Of a stretch of 64,000 nucleotides of DNA, positions 48,505-58,528 are shown piece after piece. Origin of the DNA: Candidatus Sulfopaludibacter sp. SbA3 (GTDB taxonomy: Bacteria; Pseudomonadota; Alphaproteobacteria; Caulobacterales; Hyphomonadaceae). Each line of letters opens with the position of its first letter. Positions within the stretch are counted from its first letter, which is position 1. The notes beneath the pieces are model-generated. The model ran no database searches and was not told where the DNA came from. It saw nothing but the letters and a program-made list of their open reading frames with translations. The stretch lies in NCBI GenBank assembly GCA_945888325.1, contig CAMDAC010000001.1:248001-312000 (forward strand), read 5' to 3'. Both the position numbers and the translations under genes were made by a program.

Positions 48505-48966
48505 CTAGCTATAATCCGCGATCCGGCAGAGCAGGGGGCCGCGGAACTCGAAGAAGCTGGCGCCGCGCACGCGGACGGTTTCGCCGGCGCGGATGCCGTT
48601 GGGCAGGTCCACGGCGGCCCGGCCCTCGAATTCGATCTCGGCGGCGGCGGTGCTGGCCCCGGTGACGAGGTTGGTCAGCCGCTGGCGGCGGTAGGAAAAG
48701 GCGTTTCCGGAGACTTCCGCCACCTGGCGCATCATCGCCTTGCCGTCGAGGCGCATGGACTGGCCGGCATTGGAGATGTTCTCGAACACGACATCATCGG
48801 TCACGCAGGCCAGCATCGCGTCGATGTCACGGTCATTATAGCTGGCGATATAACGGCGGATGATCTCGTCCAGCACGGCTTGCAGATCCCTTTTCGGTGT
48901 CCCTGCTACCTGCCAGCCGGGGGCGTATTGCACAAGCCGCTTTAAGCCGGAGCCAGTTTGCGCCAT
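48505..48966 (-). CDS. SnoaL-like/NTF2-like domain protein
   Basis: VLDEIIRRYIASYNDRDIDAMLACVTDDVVFENISNAGQSMRLDGKAMMRQVAEVS. Confidence 0.8.
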   Translation of the reverse strand: MAQTGSGLKRLVQYAPGWQVAGTPKRDLQAVLDEIIRRYIASYNDRDIDAMLACVTDDVVFENISNAGQSMRLDGKAMMRQVAEVSGNAFSYRRQRLTNLVTGASTAAAEIEFEGRAAVDLPNGIRAGETVRVRGASFFEFRGPLLCRIADYS

Positions 48967-49003
48967 AAGGCCCCGAAACTGACCGGAAGAGGACTTGGAT
49001 ATC

Positions 49004-50044
49004 ATGGGTACGCGCATCGCTGTCGTCGGCGCCACGGGCAATGTCGGGCGGGAGCTCTTCAACATTCTCGACGAACGCCTGTTCCCCGCAGACGAAGTCT
49101 ACGCCATCGCCTCGCGCCGCTCGATCGGCAAGGAAGTCGCGTATGGCGACCGTACCCTGAAATGCCATGACCTCGAGCAGTTCGACTTCTCGAAGGTTGA
49201 CGTCGTGCTGATGTCGGCGGGCGGCAAGGTGTCCAAGGAATGGTGCCCGAAGATCGCCGCCGCCGGCGCGATCGTGATCGACAATTCCTCCGCCTGGCGG
49301 ATGGACAAGGACGTGCCGCTGGTGGTGCCGGAAGTGAACGCCGATGCGGTCATGGGCTATACCAAGAAGCGCATCATCGCGAACCCCAACTGCTCGACCG
49401 CCCAGCTGGTCGTCGCGCTGAAGCCGCTGCATGACGCGGTCGGCATCAAGCGCGTCGTCGTCTCGACCTACCAGTCGGTCTCCGGCGCGGGCAAGGAAGC
49501 GATGGACGAGCTGTGGAACCAGACTAAGGGCATCTTCGTCAATGACGAGCCCGCGCCGGTCGTGTTCGAGAAGGAGATCGCCTTCAACGTGATCCCGAAG
49601 ATCGGGTCCTTCCTGCCGGACGGGTACACGGACGAAGAAGCCAAGATGTGGAACGAAACCAAGAAGATGATCGACCCGGCGATCCAGCTGTCGGTCACCT
49701 GCGTGCGCGTGCCGGTCTTTGTCGGCCACTCGGAAGCCGTCCATGTCGAACTCAACGGCCCGATGAGCGCGAAAGAGGCCCAGGCCTTGCTGCGCGAAAG
49801 CCCGGGCATAATGCTGCTCGATGATCCGTCCAAGGACGTCTATGTGACGCCGAAGGAATGCGTCGGCGACTGGGCGACCTTCGTCAGCCGCGTCCGCAAG
49901 GATGTCAGCACCGAGAACGGCCTCGTCTTCTGGGTTGTCTCCGACAACCTGCGCAAGGGCGCCGCCCTCAACGCGGTGCAGATCGCCGAGGAACTGCTGA
50001 ACCGCGGCGTGATCAAGCCGGAAAAAGTCACCGCGCGGGCCTAA
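49004..50044 (+). CDS. asd: aspartate-semialdehyde dehydrogenase
   Basis: MGTRIAVVGATGNVGRELFNILDERLFPADEVYAIASRRSIGKEV…IANPNCSTAQLVVALKPLHDA…VSTYQSVSGAGKEAMDEL. Confidence 0.97.
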   Translation: MGTRIAVVGATGNVGRELFNILDERLFPADEVYAIASRRSIGKEVAYGDRTLKCHDLEQFDFSKVDVVLMSAGGKVSKEWCPKIAAAGAIVIDNSSAWRMDKDVPLVVPEVNADAVMGYTKKRIIANPNCSTAQLVVALKPLHDAVGIKRVVVSTYQSVSGAGKEAMDELWNQTKGIFVNDEPAPVVFEKEIAFNVIPKIGSFLPDGYTDEEAKMWNETKKMIDPAIQLSVTCVRVPVFVGHSEAVHVELNGPMSAKEAQALLRESPGIMLLDDPSKDVYVTPKECVGDWATFVSRVRKDVSTENGLVFWVVSDNLRKGAALNAVQIAEELLNRGVIKPEKVTARA

Positions 50045-50538
50045 AGCCCCGAAAAATAGACCACCTCGAACCGGTGTTCCGTCGCTTCCACAAAGCGGCG
50101 GAAATCGGCTTGGGAGATCGCCGTCGTGCCGGTGTTCACCAGGGGGTGGAAGTTCACGATGTCCGCCGCCGCGAGCACCGCGTCGACCAGGAAGCGCACG
50201 CGGCGCGCGCGATCATTCATCAGCGCGAAGGCGGTCACTGAGCCCGGCACCACGCCGAGCACTTCGGTCATCAGCTCTGCCGGGCCGAAGGAGAGCCGCT
50301 TGGTTCCGATCAACTTGTGCAGCTGGTTGAGCTTGAGCTGGTTGTAGGCCTCCGCAGCGATCAGGACGAGGTCGCCCCCGGCGTCCTTCAGGAACAGGTT
50401 CTTGGTGTGTGCGCCCGGCATGTCGGCCTTCAGCGCGCCGGATTGCTCCACCGTGAACATCGCCTCGTGCCAGACGGTCGAATGGGCGATGCCGAGGCGG
50501 TCGAGATAGGCGAACAGGTCATCAGGGGTTGCTTGCAT
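50041..50538 (-). CDS. YbaK/ProX-type prolyl-tRNA deacylase family protein
   Basis: FAYLDRLGIAHSTVWHEAMFTVEQSGALKADMPGAHTKNLFLKDAGGDLVLIAA…LSFGPAELMTEVLGVVPGSVTAFALMND. Confidence 0.9.
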   Translation of the reverse strand: MQATPDDLFAYLDRLGIAHSTVWHEAMFTVEQSGALKADMPGAHTKNLFLKDAGGDLVLIAAEAYNQLKLNQLHKLIGTKRLSFGPAELMTEVLGVVPGSVTAFALMNDRARRVRFLVDAVLAAADIVNFHPLVNTGTTAISQADFRRFVEATEHRFEVVYFSGL

Positions 50539-50592
50539 GGTTGCGTTTCGCCAAGAGTTCCGCGTTCCGTCAAGCACTTAAGGGTCCGCCCG

Positions 50593-51330
50593 ATGCGCCT
50601 CGAATGCTACAAGATCTACGATGTCGCCCCGCAGATCGTCCCCGGCCGGTCCGACCGCGCCTGGATGGACGCCTTTGTGGATCGCCATCCCTATCGCTGC
50701 CTGCCGCTGACCATGGCGAACTCCACGGGCTGGGAAATCCTCTGCCCGATGGACATCAAGATCCAGTGGAATGGCGGCCCGCGCATCGAGGACATCAACC
50801 TGATGACCACGGGCGATCCCGCCGCCATCGCGAGCTTTGCCGACAGCCATTTCATGCGCGGCATCGTCACCTTCCATACCGGCCACCTGTTCCGCACGCC
50901 GCCGGGCTGGGGCGTCTGGGTCACGGGCCCGCCGAACTGGCCGAAGGATGGCATCGCGCCGCTCACCGGGCTCGTCGAGACCGATTGGCTGCCGTTCCCG
51001 TTCACGATGAACTGGCAGATGACGCGCCCCGGCGAAGTCGTCTTCCGTAAGGGCGAGCCGTTCGCGTTCATCACGCTGATGGAACACAAGCGCCTCGAGG
51101 AGATCGAACCCGAGCGCAAGCTGATGAGCACCAACCCGGACCTCGTCGACGAGTACAAGGCCTGGCGCGACAGCCGCGCCGACTTCAACACGCGCCTCAA
51201 GGACGGCGAGCAGACCGCGATGAAGGAACGCTGGCAGCGCCACTACATGAAGGGCGAAAAACCGACCGGCGACAAGGCGGAAGTGCACCAAACGAAGCGG
51301 AGACTGAAGCCGCCGAAGGAGATCAAGTAG
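50593..51330 (+). CDS. DUF6065-like protein
   Basis: MRLECYKIYDVAPQIVPGRSDRAWMDAFVDRHPYRCLPLTMANSTGWEILCPMDIKIQWNGGP…; conserved Trp/Pro-rich protein. Confidence 0.7.
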   Translation: MRLECYKIYDVAPQIVPGRSDRAWMDAFVDRHPYRCLPLTMANSTGWEILCPMDIKIQWNGGPRIEDINLMTTGDPAAIASFADSHFMRGIVTFHTGHLFRTPPGWGVWVTGPPNWPKDGIAPLTGLVETDWLPFPFTMNWQMTRPGEVVFRKGEPFAFITLMEHKRLEEIEPERKLMSTNPDLVDEYKAWRDSRADFNTRLKDGEQTAMKERWQRHYMKGEKPTGDKAEVHQTKRRLKPPKEIK

Positions 51331-51346
51331 CGCCCGAGTTGGTCGT

Positions 51347-51368
51347 CATCCCCGCCTGTACGGGGATG
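51347..51368. terminator. hairpin between convergent genes (CATCCCCG…CGGGGATG), REP- or terminator-like
   Basis: CATCCCCG-cctgta-CGGGGATG; 8-bp perfect stem. Confidence 0.55.
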
Positions 51369-51379
51369 TACAGAATAAC

Positions 51380-52621
51380 TCAGTTCTTCCCGAACTTCCG
51401 GTCGCGTCCCGCCATCAGTCTCAGGCGCAGCGCGTTCAGCTTGATGAAGCCTTCCGCATCCTTCTGGTCATACGCGCCATGGTCATCCTCGAAGGTCACG
51501 ATCTTCTCCGAGTACAGACTGTACGGCGACGACCGCCCGATCAAATAAGCCGTGCCCTTGTACAGCTTGAGCGTCACTTCGCCGGTCACCCAGCGCTGCG
51601 AATGGTCGATCGCCGCCTGCAGCATCTCCCGCTCCGGGCTCCACCAGAAGCCGTTGTAGATCATCTCGGCATAGCGCGGCATCAGCTCGTCCTTGAGGTG
51701 GCTCTGGCCGCGGTCGAGGGTGGCCTGTTCGATGCCGCGGTGGGCGACCAGCAGGATCGTGCCGCCGGGCGTCTCGTAGATGCCGCGCGACTTCATGCCG
51801 ACGAAGCGGTTTTCCAGAAGGTCGAGCCGGCCGATGCCGTGTTTCTTGCCGTAGGCGTTGAGCGCGGTCAGCAGGGTCGCCGGGCTCATCGCCTCGCCAT
51901 TGATGGAGACAGCGTCGCCGCGCTCGAAGCCGATCTTGATCACTTCGGCCTGGTCCGGCGCGTCTTCCGGCGAAATCGTCCGCATGTGGACGAATTCGGG
52001 GGCGGGCTCGCCGGGGTTTTCCAGAACCTTGCCCTCGGAAGAGGAGTGGAGAAGGTTTGCGTCGACGGAGAAGGGGGCATCGCCGCGCTTGTCCTTGGCG
52101 ATCTCGATGCCGTGTTCTTCGGCAAACTTGAGGAGGTCCGTGCGGGATTTGAACTCCCAATCGCGCCAGGGGGCGATCACCTTGATGTCGGGGTTGAGGC
52201 CGTAATAGCCGAGTTCGAAGCGGACCTGGTCATTGCCCTTGCCGGTGGCGCCGTGGCAGACGGCGTCGGCGCCGACCATGTCGGCAATTTCGATCTGGCG
52301 CTTGGCGATCAGCGGCCGGGCAATCGAGGTGCCGAGGAGGTAGACGCCCTCGTAGACGGCGTTGGCGCGGAACATTGGGAAGACGAAATCGCGGACGAAT
52401 TCCTCGCGCACGTCCTCGATGAAGATGTTTTCCGGCTTCACGCCGGCCGCCAGCGCCTTCTTGCGGGCAGGCTCCAGCTCCTCACCCTGGCCGAGGTCAG
52501 CGGTGAAGGTGACGACTTCGCAGCCGAATTCGACCTGCAGCCATTTCAGGATGATCGATGTGTCGAGGCCGCCCGAATAGGCAAGAACGACCTTTTTGGG
52601 CGCGGTGCGGGGCTTCGACAT
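51380..52621 (-). CDS. argG: argininosuccinate synthase
   Basis: [49 protein letters not shown]…[17 protein letters not shown]. Confidence 0.98.
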   Translation of the reverse strand: MSKPRTAPKKVVLAYSGGLDTSIILKWLQVEFGCEVVTFTADLGQGEELEPARKKALAAGVKPENIFIEDVREEFVRDFVFPMFRANAVYEGVYLLGTSIARPLIAKRQIEIADMVGADAVCHGATGKGNDQVRFELGYYGLNPDIKVIAPWRDWEFKSRTDLLKFAEEHGIEIAKDKRGDAPFSVDANLLHSSSEGKVLENPGEPAPEFVHMRTISPEDAPDQAEVIKIGFERGDAVSINGEAMSPATLLTALNAYGKKHGIGRLDLLENRFVGMKSRGIYETPGGTILLVAHRGIEQATLDRGQSHLKDELMPRYAEMIYNGFWWSPEREMLQAAIDHSQRWVTGEVTLKLYKGTAYLIGRSSPYSLYSEKIVTFEDDHGAYDQKDAEGFIKLNALRLRLMAGRDRKFGKN

Positions 52622-52797
52622 GGAGATTCCTGACGTGATTTTCGGCGAAGAGGGGAAAGTGTTGCCTTAAAGTCCCGCCCGCTGCCTGACAAGCAGGACA
52701 GGTTGGGTGATTCCTGTGGTTTACGGCGCCTTGAGCCGTTATAGTGATTTTGCTGGATCAGGCGGCCCCGGTGGCCGCCATCGACAAGGTGGCTGTC

Positions 52798-54669
52798 ATG
52801 TTGAACGACCCGATGGACAGTGCGACCCGCCGCAACCCGGCGCTGCCGGAGAGCCTGTGCCAGGCGGTCCGAGAGGCCGAAGCCACGGGCCGCGCCGCCG
52901 AGGAACGCGCTCAGTCCGCGATGCCGTTCCGCGCCCGCCTGCGCGCCCGCGACGCGGTGCGCCCGCAGCCGACGCTGTCGATCCTTACCCATTCCGGCCC
53001 GATCACCGCTGGCCCGGTCTCGCACAATGCCGTCTCGGAAGTGCGCCTGCTTCGCAAGCCGCCCGCGCCGGCGAAGCCTGTGAACAAGGCGCCGCTCGTG
53101 CCGGTCGCAGCCACGGCGGGCGGCGTCGCCATCATTCCGCAGGGCGGCAAGCAAGGCGGCTCCGGCGATGACAGCGAAGACACCCGCGCCGGCCTCTTCA
53201 GCCGGATGGGCGATTTTTCGCAGTTTGCCTTTGCCGGTCTCGCGGTGCTGGGCCTGGCGGGCCTTTCTGTCATGGCGGCCGAAAACGCGCTCGGCGGAAA
53301 AACGGACACGGACACGGCCGAAGACGGCGCGACGGTCACCACGGCCAGCGTTTCCGCGGCCGCTGTCGAGCAGGCGTCGGCGCCGGTGGGAACGGTTGCC
53401 ACGCCCTGGTTCGATTATCGCGGCACGGCCGATCTGCTGAAGGCCCGCGTCGCCGAACTGCGCGCCGAGGAAGAGGCGGCGGTCCAGCTGGCCTCCGCCG
53501 AAGCCGACCGCACGGCGGCTGCCGCCATCGCCAATGCGGAAGCCGCGCGCGTCGCCGCCGAACAGCCCGCCGCGACCGGCGGACCGGCCATCATCGACAA
53601 CCGCGTCCGCGACCGGCTCGCTGCCGAAGAAGCGGCGCGCGCCGCCTCGGCCGCGGTCGCCGCGCAGCTCAAAACGCAGGAAGCGGCTGCGGCCGCGAGA
53701 GTGGAAGCGGACCGTATCGCCGCCGAGGAAGCCGCCCGCGCGGCGGCGGCGGCCGCCGAGCAGCAACGGGTCGCGCAGGCCGAAGCGCAGCGCGCCGCTG
53801 ATGCTGAGGCCAAACGGCTCGCCGATCTGGCAGCGAAGAAGAAAGCGGCGGACGCCGAGGCCAAGCGCCTCGCACAGATCGAAGCCGACAAGGCCGCGAA
53901 GGCGGCCGAGGCGAAACGCCTGGCGGACATCGAAACCAAACGCGCCGCCGATGCGGAAGCCAAACGGCTCGCCTCGCTTGACGCCAAGCGGGCGGCGGAT
54001 GCGGCCGAAGCGACACGCCTCGCCACTCTCGAATCGCGTCGGCTCGTCGAAGCGGAAGCCGCGCGCCTGGCCACGGTCGCCGCTGTTGCCGCGACACCCG
54101 CGCCGCGCGTCTGGACCAACCCGCCGGGCCGCGCCTCGCTGAAGCCGGAGCGTCCGGCCGCCACGCTGGTCGCTGCGGCGCCGGTGGAGCGCACGGCGCC
54201 GCCATCGCTGAGCACCGGTACTCCGGAAGTGCGCCAGCTCGCCAACATGCCGCGCCCGGTCGATGATTTCATCGCCGAACGCGCCGAATACACGGCAGGC
54301 CGCGCGCTGGATCCCGCGGCGCTGGACGTGCTGAAAACCGATTTCATCAAGCTTGTCGAAGACAGCGCCGATGGCACGCACCACGAACTGCTGACGCCGG
54401 ATGGCCGCCCGCTGCTGATCCATTTCGAGCGCACGGTTCCGGTCGATCCGATGAAGGCCAGCATCCAGTCCATCGGCTATGCGCCGTTGACGGATGATTT
54501 TGTCACGCGCGCCTATCTGCAGCCGGTCGATGTCACGGTGTCGGTCATGTGCCGGGATGTCTCCTATGCCTTCCCGGGCCAGGAACGCGGACGCTTTGCC
54601 GCCTGTGAGGGCGCCGATGGCACCTGGACGATGGCCCGCGCCTCGACCACGAACGGCAATCCGATCTAG
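52798..54669 (+). CDS. membrane-anchored Ala-rich coiled-coil protein (TolA-like architecture) with C-terminal globular domain
   Basis: Cytoplasmic N-term, TM FAFAGLAVLGLAGLSVMAA, about 250 aa of (A)AEAKRLAxxEAxxAA heptad-like repeats, then a folded C-term (DFIKLVEDSADGTHHELLTPDGRPLLIHFERTV…). Confidence 0.75.
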   Translation: MLNDPMDSATRRNPALPESLCQAVREAEATGRAAEERAQSAMPFRARLRARDAVRPQPTLSILTHSGPITAGPVSHNAVSEVRLLRKPPAPAKPVNKAPLVPVAATAGGVAIIPQGGKQGGSGDDSEDTRAGLFSRMGDFSQFAFAGLAVLGLAGLSVMAAENALGGKTDTDTAEDGATVTTASVSAAAVEQASAPVGTVATPWFDYRGTADLLKARVAELRAEEEAAVQLASAEADRTAAAAIANAEAARVAAEQPAATGGPAIIDNRVRDRLAAEEAARAASAAVAAQLKTQEAAAAARVEADRIAAEEAARAAAAAAEQQRVAQAEAQRAADAEAKRLADLAAKKKAADAEAKRLAQIEADKAAKAAEAKRLADIETKRAADAEAKRLASLDAKRAADAAEATRLATLESRRLVEAEAARLATVAAVAATPAPRVWTNPPGRASLKPERPAATLVAAAPVERTAPPSLSTGTPEVRQLANMPRPVDDFIAERAEYTAGRALDPAALDVLKTDFIKLVEDSADGTHHELLTPDGRPLLIHFERTVPVDPMKASIQSIGYAPLTDDFVTRAYLQPVDVTVSVMCRDVSYAFPGQERGRFAACEGADGTWTMARASTTNGNPI

Positions 54670-55115
54670 CTGGCGGGAGCCTGTTTCGGCGGCCGCGCGC
54701 GTTTGACGCCCGTCTGCTTTGCGGCGCGTTCCAGAACATGGTGCTCGACTAGCCGGAAGTTGCGCTTGTGGGACCGGAAGAAGAAGTCAAACGCATCGCC
54801 CAGGATCGGAATGGCGCCCAGGCCCGCATCGGTGCCGAGATTGACGAGGATCCGCGTGTGCACGTGCCAGGGCAGGCGCAGCCGCATCGAAGTCGCCAGC
54901 GCCGCGCCGCCGGTGACCAGGGTCACCGCGTCGCCCGCCACGGGTATGAGGCCGACCAAAGCGTCGGCGCCGAATTTCACGCCCATCACTTCGAACTGCG
55001 AATCTAGAAGGCGCGCGAGCGCGCGCAGCGCTTTCAGCTCTTCCTCCACCGTGCGGCCGCTTTCGAGGCGCACCTGCAGCAGGGCTTCATCGGCAACGGC
55101 GGTCTTCAGGCCCAA
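54666..55115 (-). CDS. DUF4112 domain-containing protein (start uncertain, TTG proposed)
   Basis: LARLLDSQFEVMGVKFGADALVGLIPVAGDAVTLVTGGAAL…TDAGLGAIPILGDAFDFFFRSHKRNFRLVEHH. Confidence 0.85.
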   Translation of the reverse strand: MGLKTAVADEALLQVRLESGRTVEEELKALRALARLLDSQFEVMGVKFGADALVGLIPVAGDAVTLVTGGAALATSMRLRLPWHVHTRILVNLGTDAGLGAIPILGDAFDFFFRSHKRNFRLVEHHVLERAAKQTGVKRARPPKQAPAS

Positions 55116-55180
55116 GTTCGCTCTCCTGCATCGCGCCTCATGATTGCACACAAGAACAAAGCCTGCGACAGGACTTCGCC

Positions 55181-55522
55181 ATGACGACCGGACCCGTTTA
55201 CAAGCTGCTGACCGAAGCCGACTGGGCCCTGGCCGAAGCCTCGGGCGCCACCGATACGGCGCTGGATAGGGCGGACGGATACGTTCATCTGTCCACCAAA
55301 GCGCAAGTACGCGAAACCGCCCGGCGATATTATTCCGGGCAGGCGCGCGTGCGTCTCCTGCGGTTCGATCTTGCAACGCTCGGCGATATCCGCTGGGAGG
55401 AAAGCCGGGGCGGGGACTTGTTTCCGCACCTTTACGGCGCGCTGGAGATTGCCAGGGCCACGGGCAGCTGGTGGCTGGTGCCGGGGCCGGACGGCGCGCC
55501 TGTCATTCCGGAGGACGTGTGA
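55181..55522 (+). CDS. DUF952 domain-containing protein
   Basis: VYKLLTEADWALAEASGATDTALDRADGYVHLSTKAQVRETARRYYSGQARVRLLRFDLATLGDIRWEESRGGDLFPHLYGAL. Confidence 0.9.
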   Translation: MTTGPVYKLLTEADWALAEASGATDTALDRADGYVHLSTKAQVRETARRYYSGQARVRLLRFDLATLGDIRWEESRGGDLFPHLYGALEIARATGSWWLVPGPDGAPVIPEDV

Positions 55523-56571
55523 TGCTGGCAGAATTTGGCGCGCGGGCGATCCGGATGCTGCCGCCCGAGGCGGCGCACAATGCAACGCTCCGCCTGCTGA
55601 CGAAGGGCATCGGCGTGCCCGCGCGGGCGCCGGCGTTTCCGGCGGGCCTGTCGGTGACGCTGCCCAAGTCCGGGCTGAAGCTCGCCTCGCCCGTAGGGCT
55701 CGCCGCCGGGTTTGACAAGAATTGCGAAGTGCCGGACGCGATGGCGCGGTTCGGTTTCGGCTTTGTCGAATGCGGCACGGTGACGCCGAAACCGCAGGCG
55801 GGCAATCCGAAGCCGCGCCTGTTCCGGCTGGAAGAAGACCGGGCGGTGATCAACCGGATGGGCTTCAACAATTACGGGCTCGAGTATTTCGTCCGCCGGC
55901 TCGCGAAATGTTCACCCGGGGTGCCGGTGGGCGCGAATGTCGGCGCCAACAAGGATTCGGAAGACCGCACGCAGGACTATGTCACCGGCATCGAGGCGGT
56001 AGCGCCGCATGCGGACTATATCACGATCAATATCTCCTCGCCGAACACGCCGGGCCTGCGCGGCCTGCAGGACAAGGCCTCGCTGACCGCGCTGCTGACG
56101 CGTTGCGGCGCAGCGGACCGGAAAGGCAAGCCGGTCTTCCTGAAAGTGGCGCCGGATCTCGATGCCGAGGCGATTGCCGACATCTGCGGCGTGGTGCGCA
56201 GGGAGGGGGGCTGGCTCGCGGGTTTGATCATCTCCAATACGACGCTGGCGCGGCCCTCCACGCTGCAGAACGAGCAGAAAGCGCAGGCGGGCGGGCTTTC
56301 GGGCGCGCCGCTGTTTCATCCGTCCACGGCAGTGCTGACGCGGTTTGCCCGCGAGCTTCGGGGCGAGTTTGACCTGATTGGCGCCGGCGGCATTGCGTCC
56401 GGCGCAGACGCGTACCGCAAGCTGCGCGCCGGAGCACATGCCGTGCAGCTTTACTCGATGCTGGTCTATGAGGGCCCGGGCCTTGCGGCGCGGATTGCCG
56501 GCGAGCTCGACGCCGCGCGGGCGAAGGACGGTTTTGCCTTGATCGCCGAGGCGACTGGCAAAGACCTCTAG
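55522..56571 (+). CDS. pyrD: quinone-dependent dihydroorotate dehydrogenase
   Basis: LASPVGLAAGFDKNCEVPDAMARFGFGFVECGTVTPKPQAGNPKPRLFRL…DYITINISSPNTPGLRGLQ…LIGAGGIASGADAYRKLRAGA. Confidence 0.97.
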   Translation: MLAEFGARAIRMLPPEAAHNATLRLLTKGIGVPARAPAFPAGLSVTLPKSGLKLASPVGLAAGFDKNCEVPDAMARFGFGFVECGTVTPKPQAGNPKPRLFRLEEDRAVINRMGFNNYGLEYFVRRLAKCSPGVPVGANVGANKDSEDRTQDYVTGIEAVAPHADYITINISSPNTPGLRGLQDKASLTALLTRCGAADRKGKPVFLKVAPDLDAEAIADICGVVRREGGWLAGLIISNTTLARPSTLQNEQKAQAGGLSGAPLFHPSTAVLTRFARELRGEFDLIGAGGIASGADAYRKLRAGAHAVQLYSMLVYEGPGLAARIAGELDAARAKDGFALIAEATGKDL

Positions 56572-57278
56572 TCGATCGAATCCACGCGTACGGCGACGCA
56601 GCCGTCGACGGCAGTCATCGCAATGTAGGTATACTTCACGTTCCGGGCACTGACGAATTCCTGCCAGGCCTTGTACTCGTGGTGGCGCCAGCTCGGATAG
56701 TTGAAATACTCATCGAACATCACGACGGAGCCCGGGACCAGACGGTCGCCGGCAAGGTCGAGGATGATCTTGGTGCCGCCATAGAGATCGCAGTCGATGT
56801 GCAGCAGGCTGATCGGACCGGGATGGGCGGCGAGGAATCCGGGGAGTGTCTTGTCGAACCAGCCGACGTGCAGTTTCACGTTGGAGGGCACTTCCGGAAG
56901 CTGCTGCTTCTGGGAAAAGGCGCCGCGGCGTTCGAGGTGGCCAGTCCAGTCCTCGGGCAGGCCTTCGAAACTGTCGAAGCCGTGCACCTGAGCTTTGGTG
57001 CGCGCGGCGATCTGGCGGATCGAATTGCCGCCGGCGACGCCGAACTCGAGGAACAGGCCGGCGGGTGGGGCGCGTTCCATCAGGAAGGCGATATAGGCCG
57101 GGTAGCTCTCGAAGATCATCGCCTCTGGCATGTTGGCCTGGGCATAGTCGGCCGCTTCGTTCAGGGCGCGGAGCTGCAGCTGGTAGAGGAGGTTGCGGCC
57201 ATAGTTCTTGTAGATGATGCGCCGCATCAACCGCTGCACCAGCGTGCGTTTCTGTTTGGTCGGCGGCGTACGGGCCAT
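56568..57278 (-). CDS. TylF/MycF-like class I SAM-dependent methyltransferase
   Basis: LFLEFGVAGGNSIRQIAARTKAQVHGFDSFEGLPEDWTGHL…LLHIDCDLYGGTKIILDLAGDRLVPGSVVMFDEYFNYPSWRHHE. Confidence 0.87.
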   Translation of the reverse strand: MARTPPTKQKRTLVQRLMRRIIYKNYGRNLLYQLQLRALNEAADYAQANMPEAMIFESYPAYIAFLMERAPPAGLFLEFGVAGGNSIRQIAARTKAQVHGFDSFEGLPEDWTGHLERRGAFSQKQQLPEVPSNVKLHVGWFDKTLPGFLAAHPGPISLLHIDCDLYGGTKIILDLAGDRLVPGSVVMFDEYFNYPSWRHHEYKAWQEFVSARNVKYTYIAMTAVDGCVAVRVDSID

Positions 57279-57338
57279 GGGGCGCTCCGGTTTTGGCGAA
57301 GCGCCCTCTTTAGCGAGCGGTCTGCCGCGCGGCAATCA

Positions 57339-58436
57339 TCAGAGTACAACGACCTGACGGGCGACGGTGCCCTTGTTGTTTTTCAGGTTTTGCATCGCGC
57401 CGGTGATGCCGTCGAGGCCGATCCGGTCCGAAATCAGGTCGTCGAGGTGCAGCTTGCCCTGCCGGTAGAGATCGACGAAGCGCGGGAAGTCGATGCGGAA
57501 CCGGTTCGAGCCCATCACGGCGCCTTGCAGGCGTTTCTCGGTGACGAGGAGTTCGATGCCCGGAATCTCGATGTTCACGCCCGGCGAGATCATGCCGATG
57601 ATGGTGGCGACGCCGCGCGGGCGAAGCATGTGGTAGGCCATCTCGGCCGTCTGCTTGCTGCCGACGCATTCGAAGGAATAGTGCACGCCGCCCTTGGTCA
57701 GTTCCTTGACCTGCTCGATGGCATTGCCGGATTTCGGGTTGACCGTGTCGGTGGCGCCGAAGCGGGTGGCGAGCTGGAGTTTCTCCGGCGAGAGGTCGAC
57801 CGCGATGATGCGCGAGGCGCCGGCAATGGCCGCGCCGTTGATCGCCGCGAGGCCGACGCCGCCGCAGCCGATAACGGCGACGGTGGAGCCGGGCTCGACC
57901 TTGGCGGAATGGAAGACCGAGCCGACCCCGGTGATGACGCCGCAGCCGATCAGGCAGGCGCGGTCCAGCGGCATGTCCTTGTCGATGGCGCAGAGGGCGT
58001 TCTCGTGGACGAGGATCTGCTCGGCGAAGGACGAGAGGTTCAGGAACTGGCCGACCTTTTCCTTGCCAATGGAGAGGCGCGGGGCTTCGTCAGGGCGGCG
58101 CTTGAACTGGTCGCCATTGACGGTGTGGCAGACCGACATGTGGCCGGTGAGGCAGTATTCGCAGACGCCGCAGAAGGGCGAGAGGATGGAGATGACATGG
58201 TCGCCGGGCTTCACGGCCGAGACCATCGAGCCGACCTGTTCGACGACGCCGGCGCTTTCATGGCCGAGGATGACGGGCATCTCGGTCGGGAAATTGCCGT
58301 CCCAGAAGTGTACGTCGGAGTGGCAGACACCGATCGCCTTCAGGCGCACGAGCACTTCGCGCGGGCCGGGCTTGGAGATGGTGACGTCCTCGATCGACAG
58401 AGGCTTGTTGGCCTCCCGCATCACGGCAGCTTTCAT
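57339..58436 (-). CDS. zinc-dependent alcohol dehydrogenase (MDR, class III-like)
   Basis: GVCHSDVHFWDGNFPTEMPVILGHESAGVVEQVG…CGVCEYCLTGHMSVC…VAVIGCGGVGLAAINGA. Confidence 0.95.
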   Translation of the reverse strand: MKAAVMREANKPLSIEDVTISKPGPREVLVRLKAIGVCHSDVHFWDGNFPTEMPVILGHESAGVVEQVGSMVSAVKPGDHVISILSPFCGVCEYCLTGHMSVCHTVNGDQFKRRPDEAPRLSIGKEKVGQFLNLSSFAEQILVHENALCAIDKDMPLDRACLIGCGVITGVGSVFHSAKVEPGSTVAVIGCGGVGLAAINGAAIAGASRIIAVDLSPEKLQLATRFGATDTVNPKSGNAIEQVKELTKGGVHYSFECVGSKQTAEMAYHMLRPRGVATIIGMISPGVNIEIPGIELLVTEKRLQGAVMGSNRFRIDFPRFVDLYRQGKLHLDDLISDRIGLDGITGAMQNLKNNKGTVARQVVVL

Positions 58437-58528
58437 GGCGTGTTTCCTCCGGTTTTATGTCCGCCTGTGTTCAGGCTGTTGCGGCAAGTGTCGCGCAAGG
58501 TGGGGGCATTGACCAGAGTGACGCTGCG

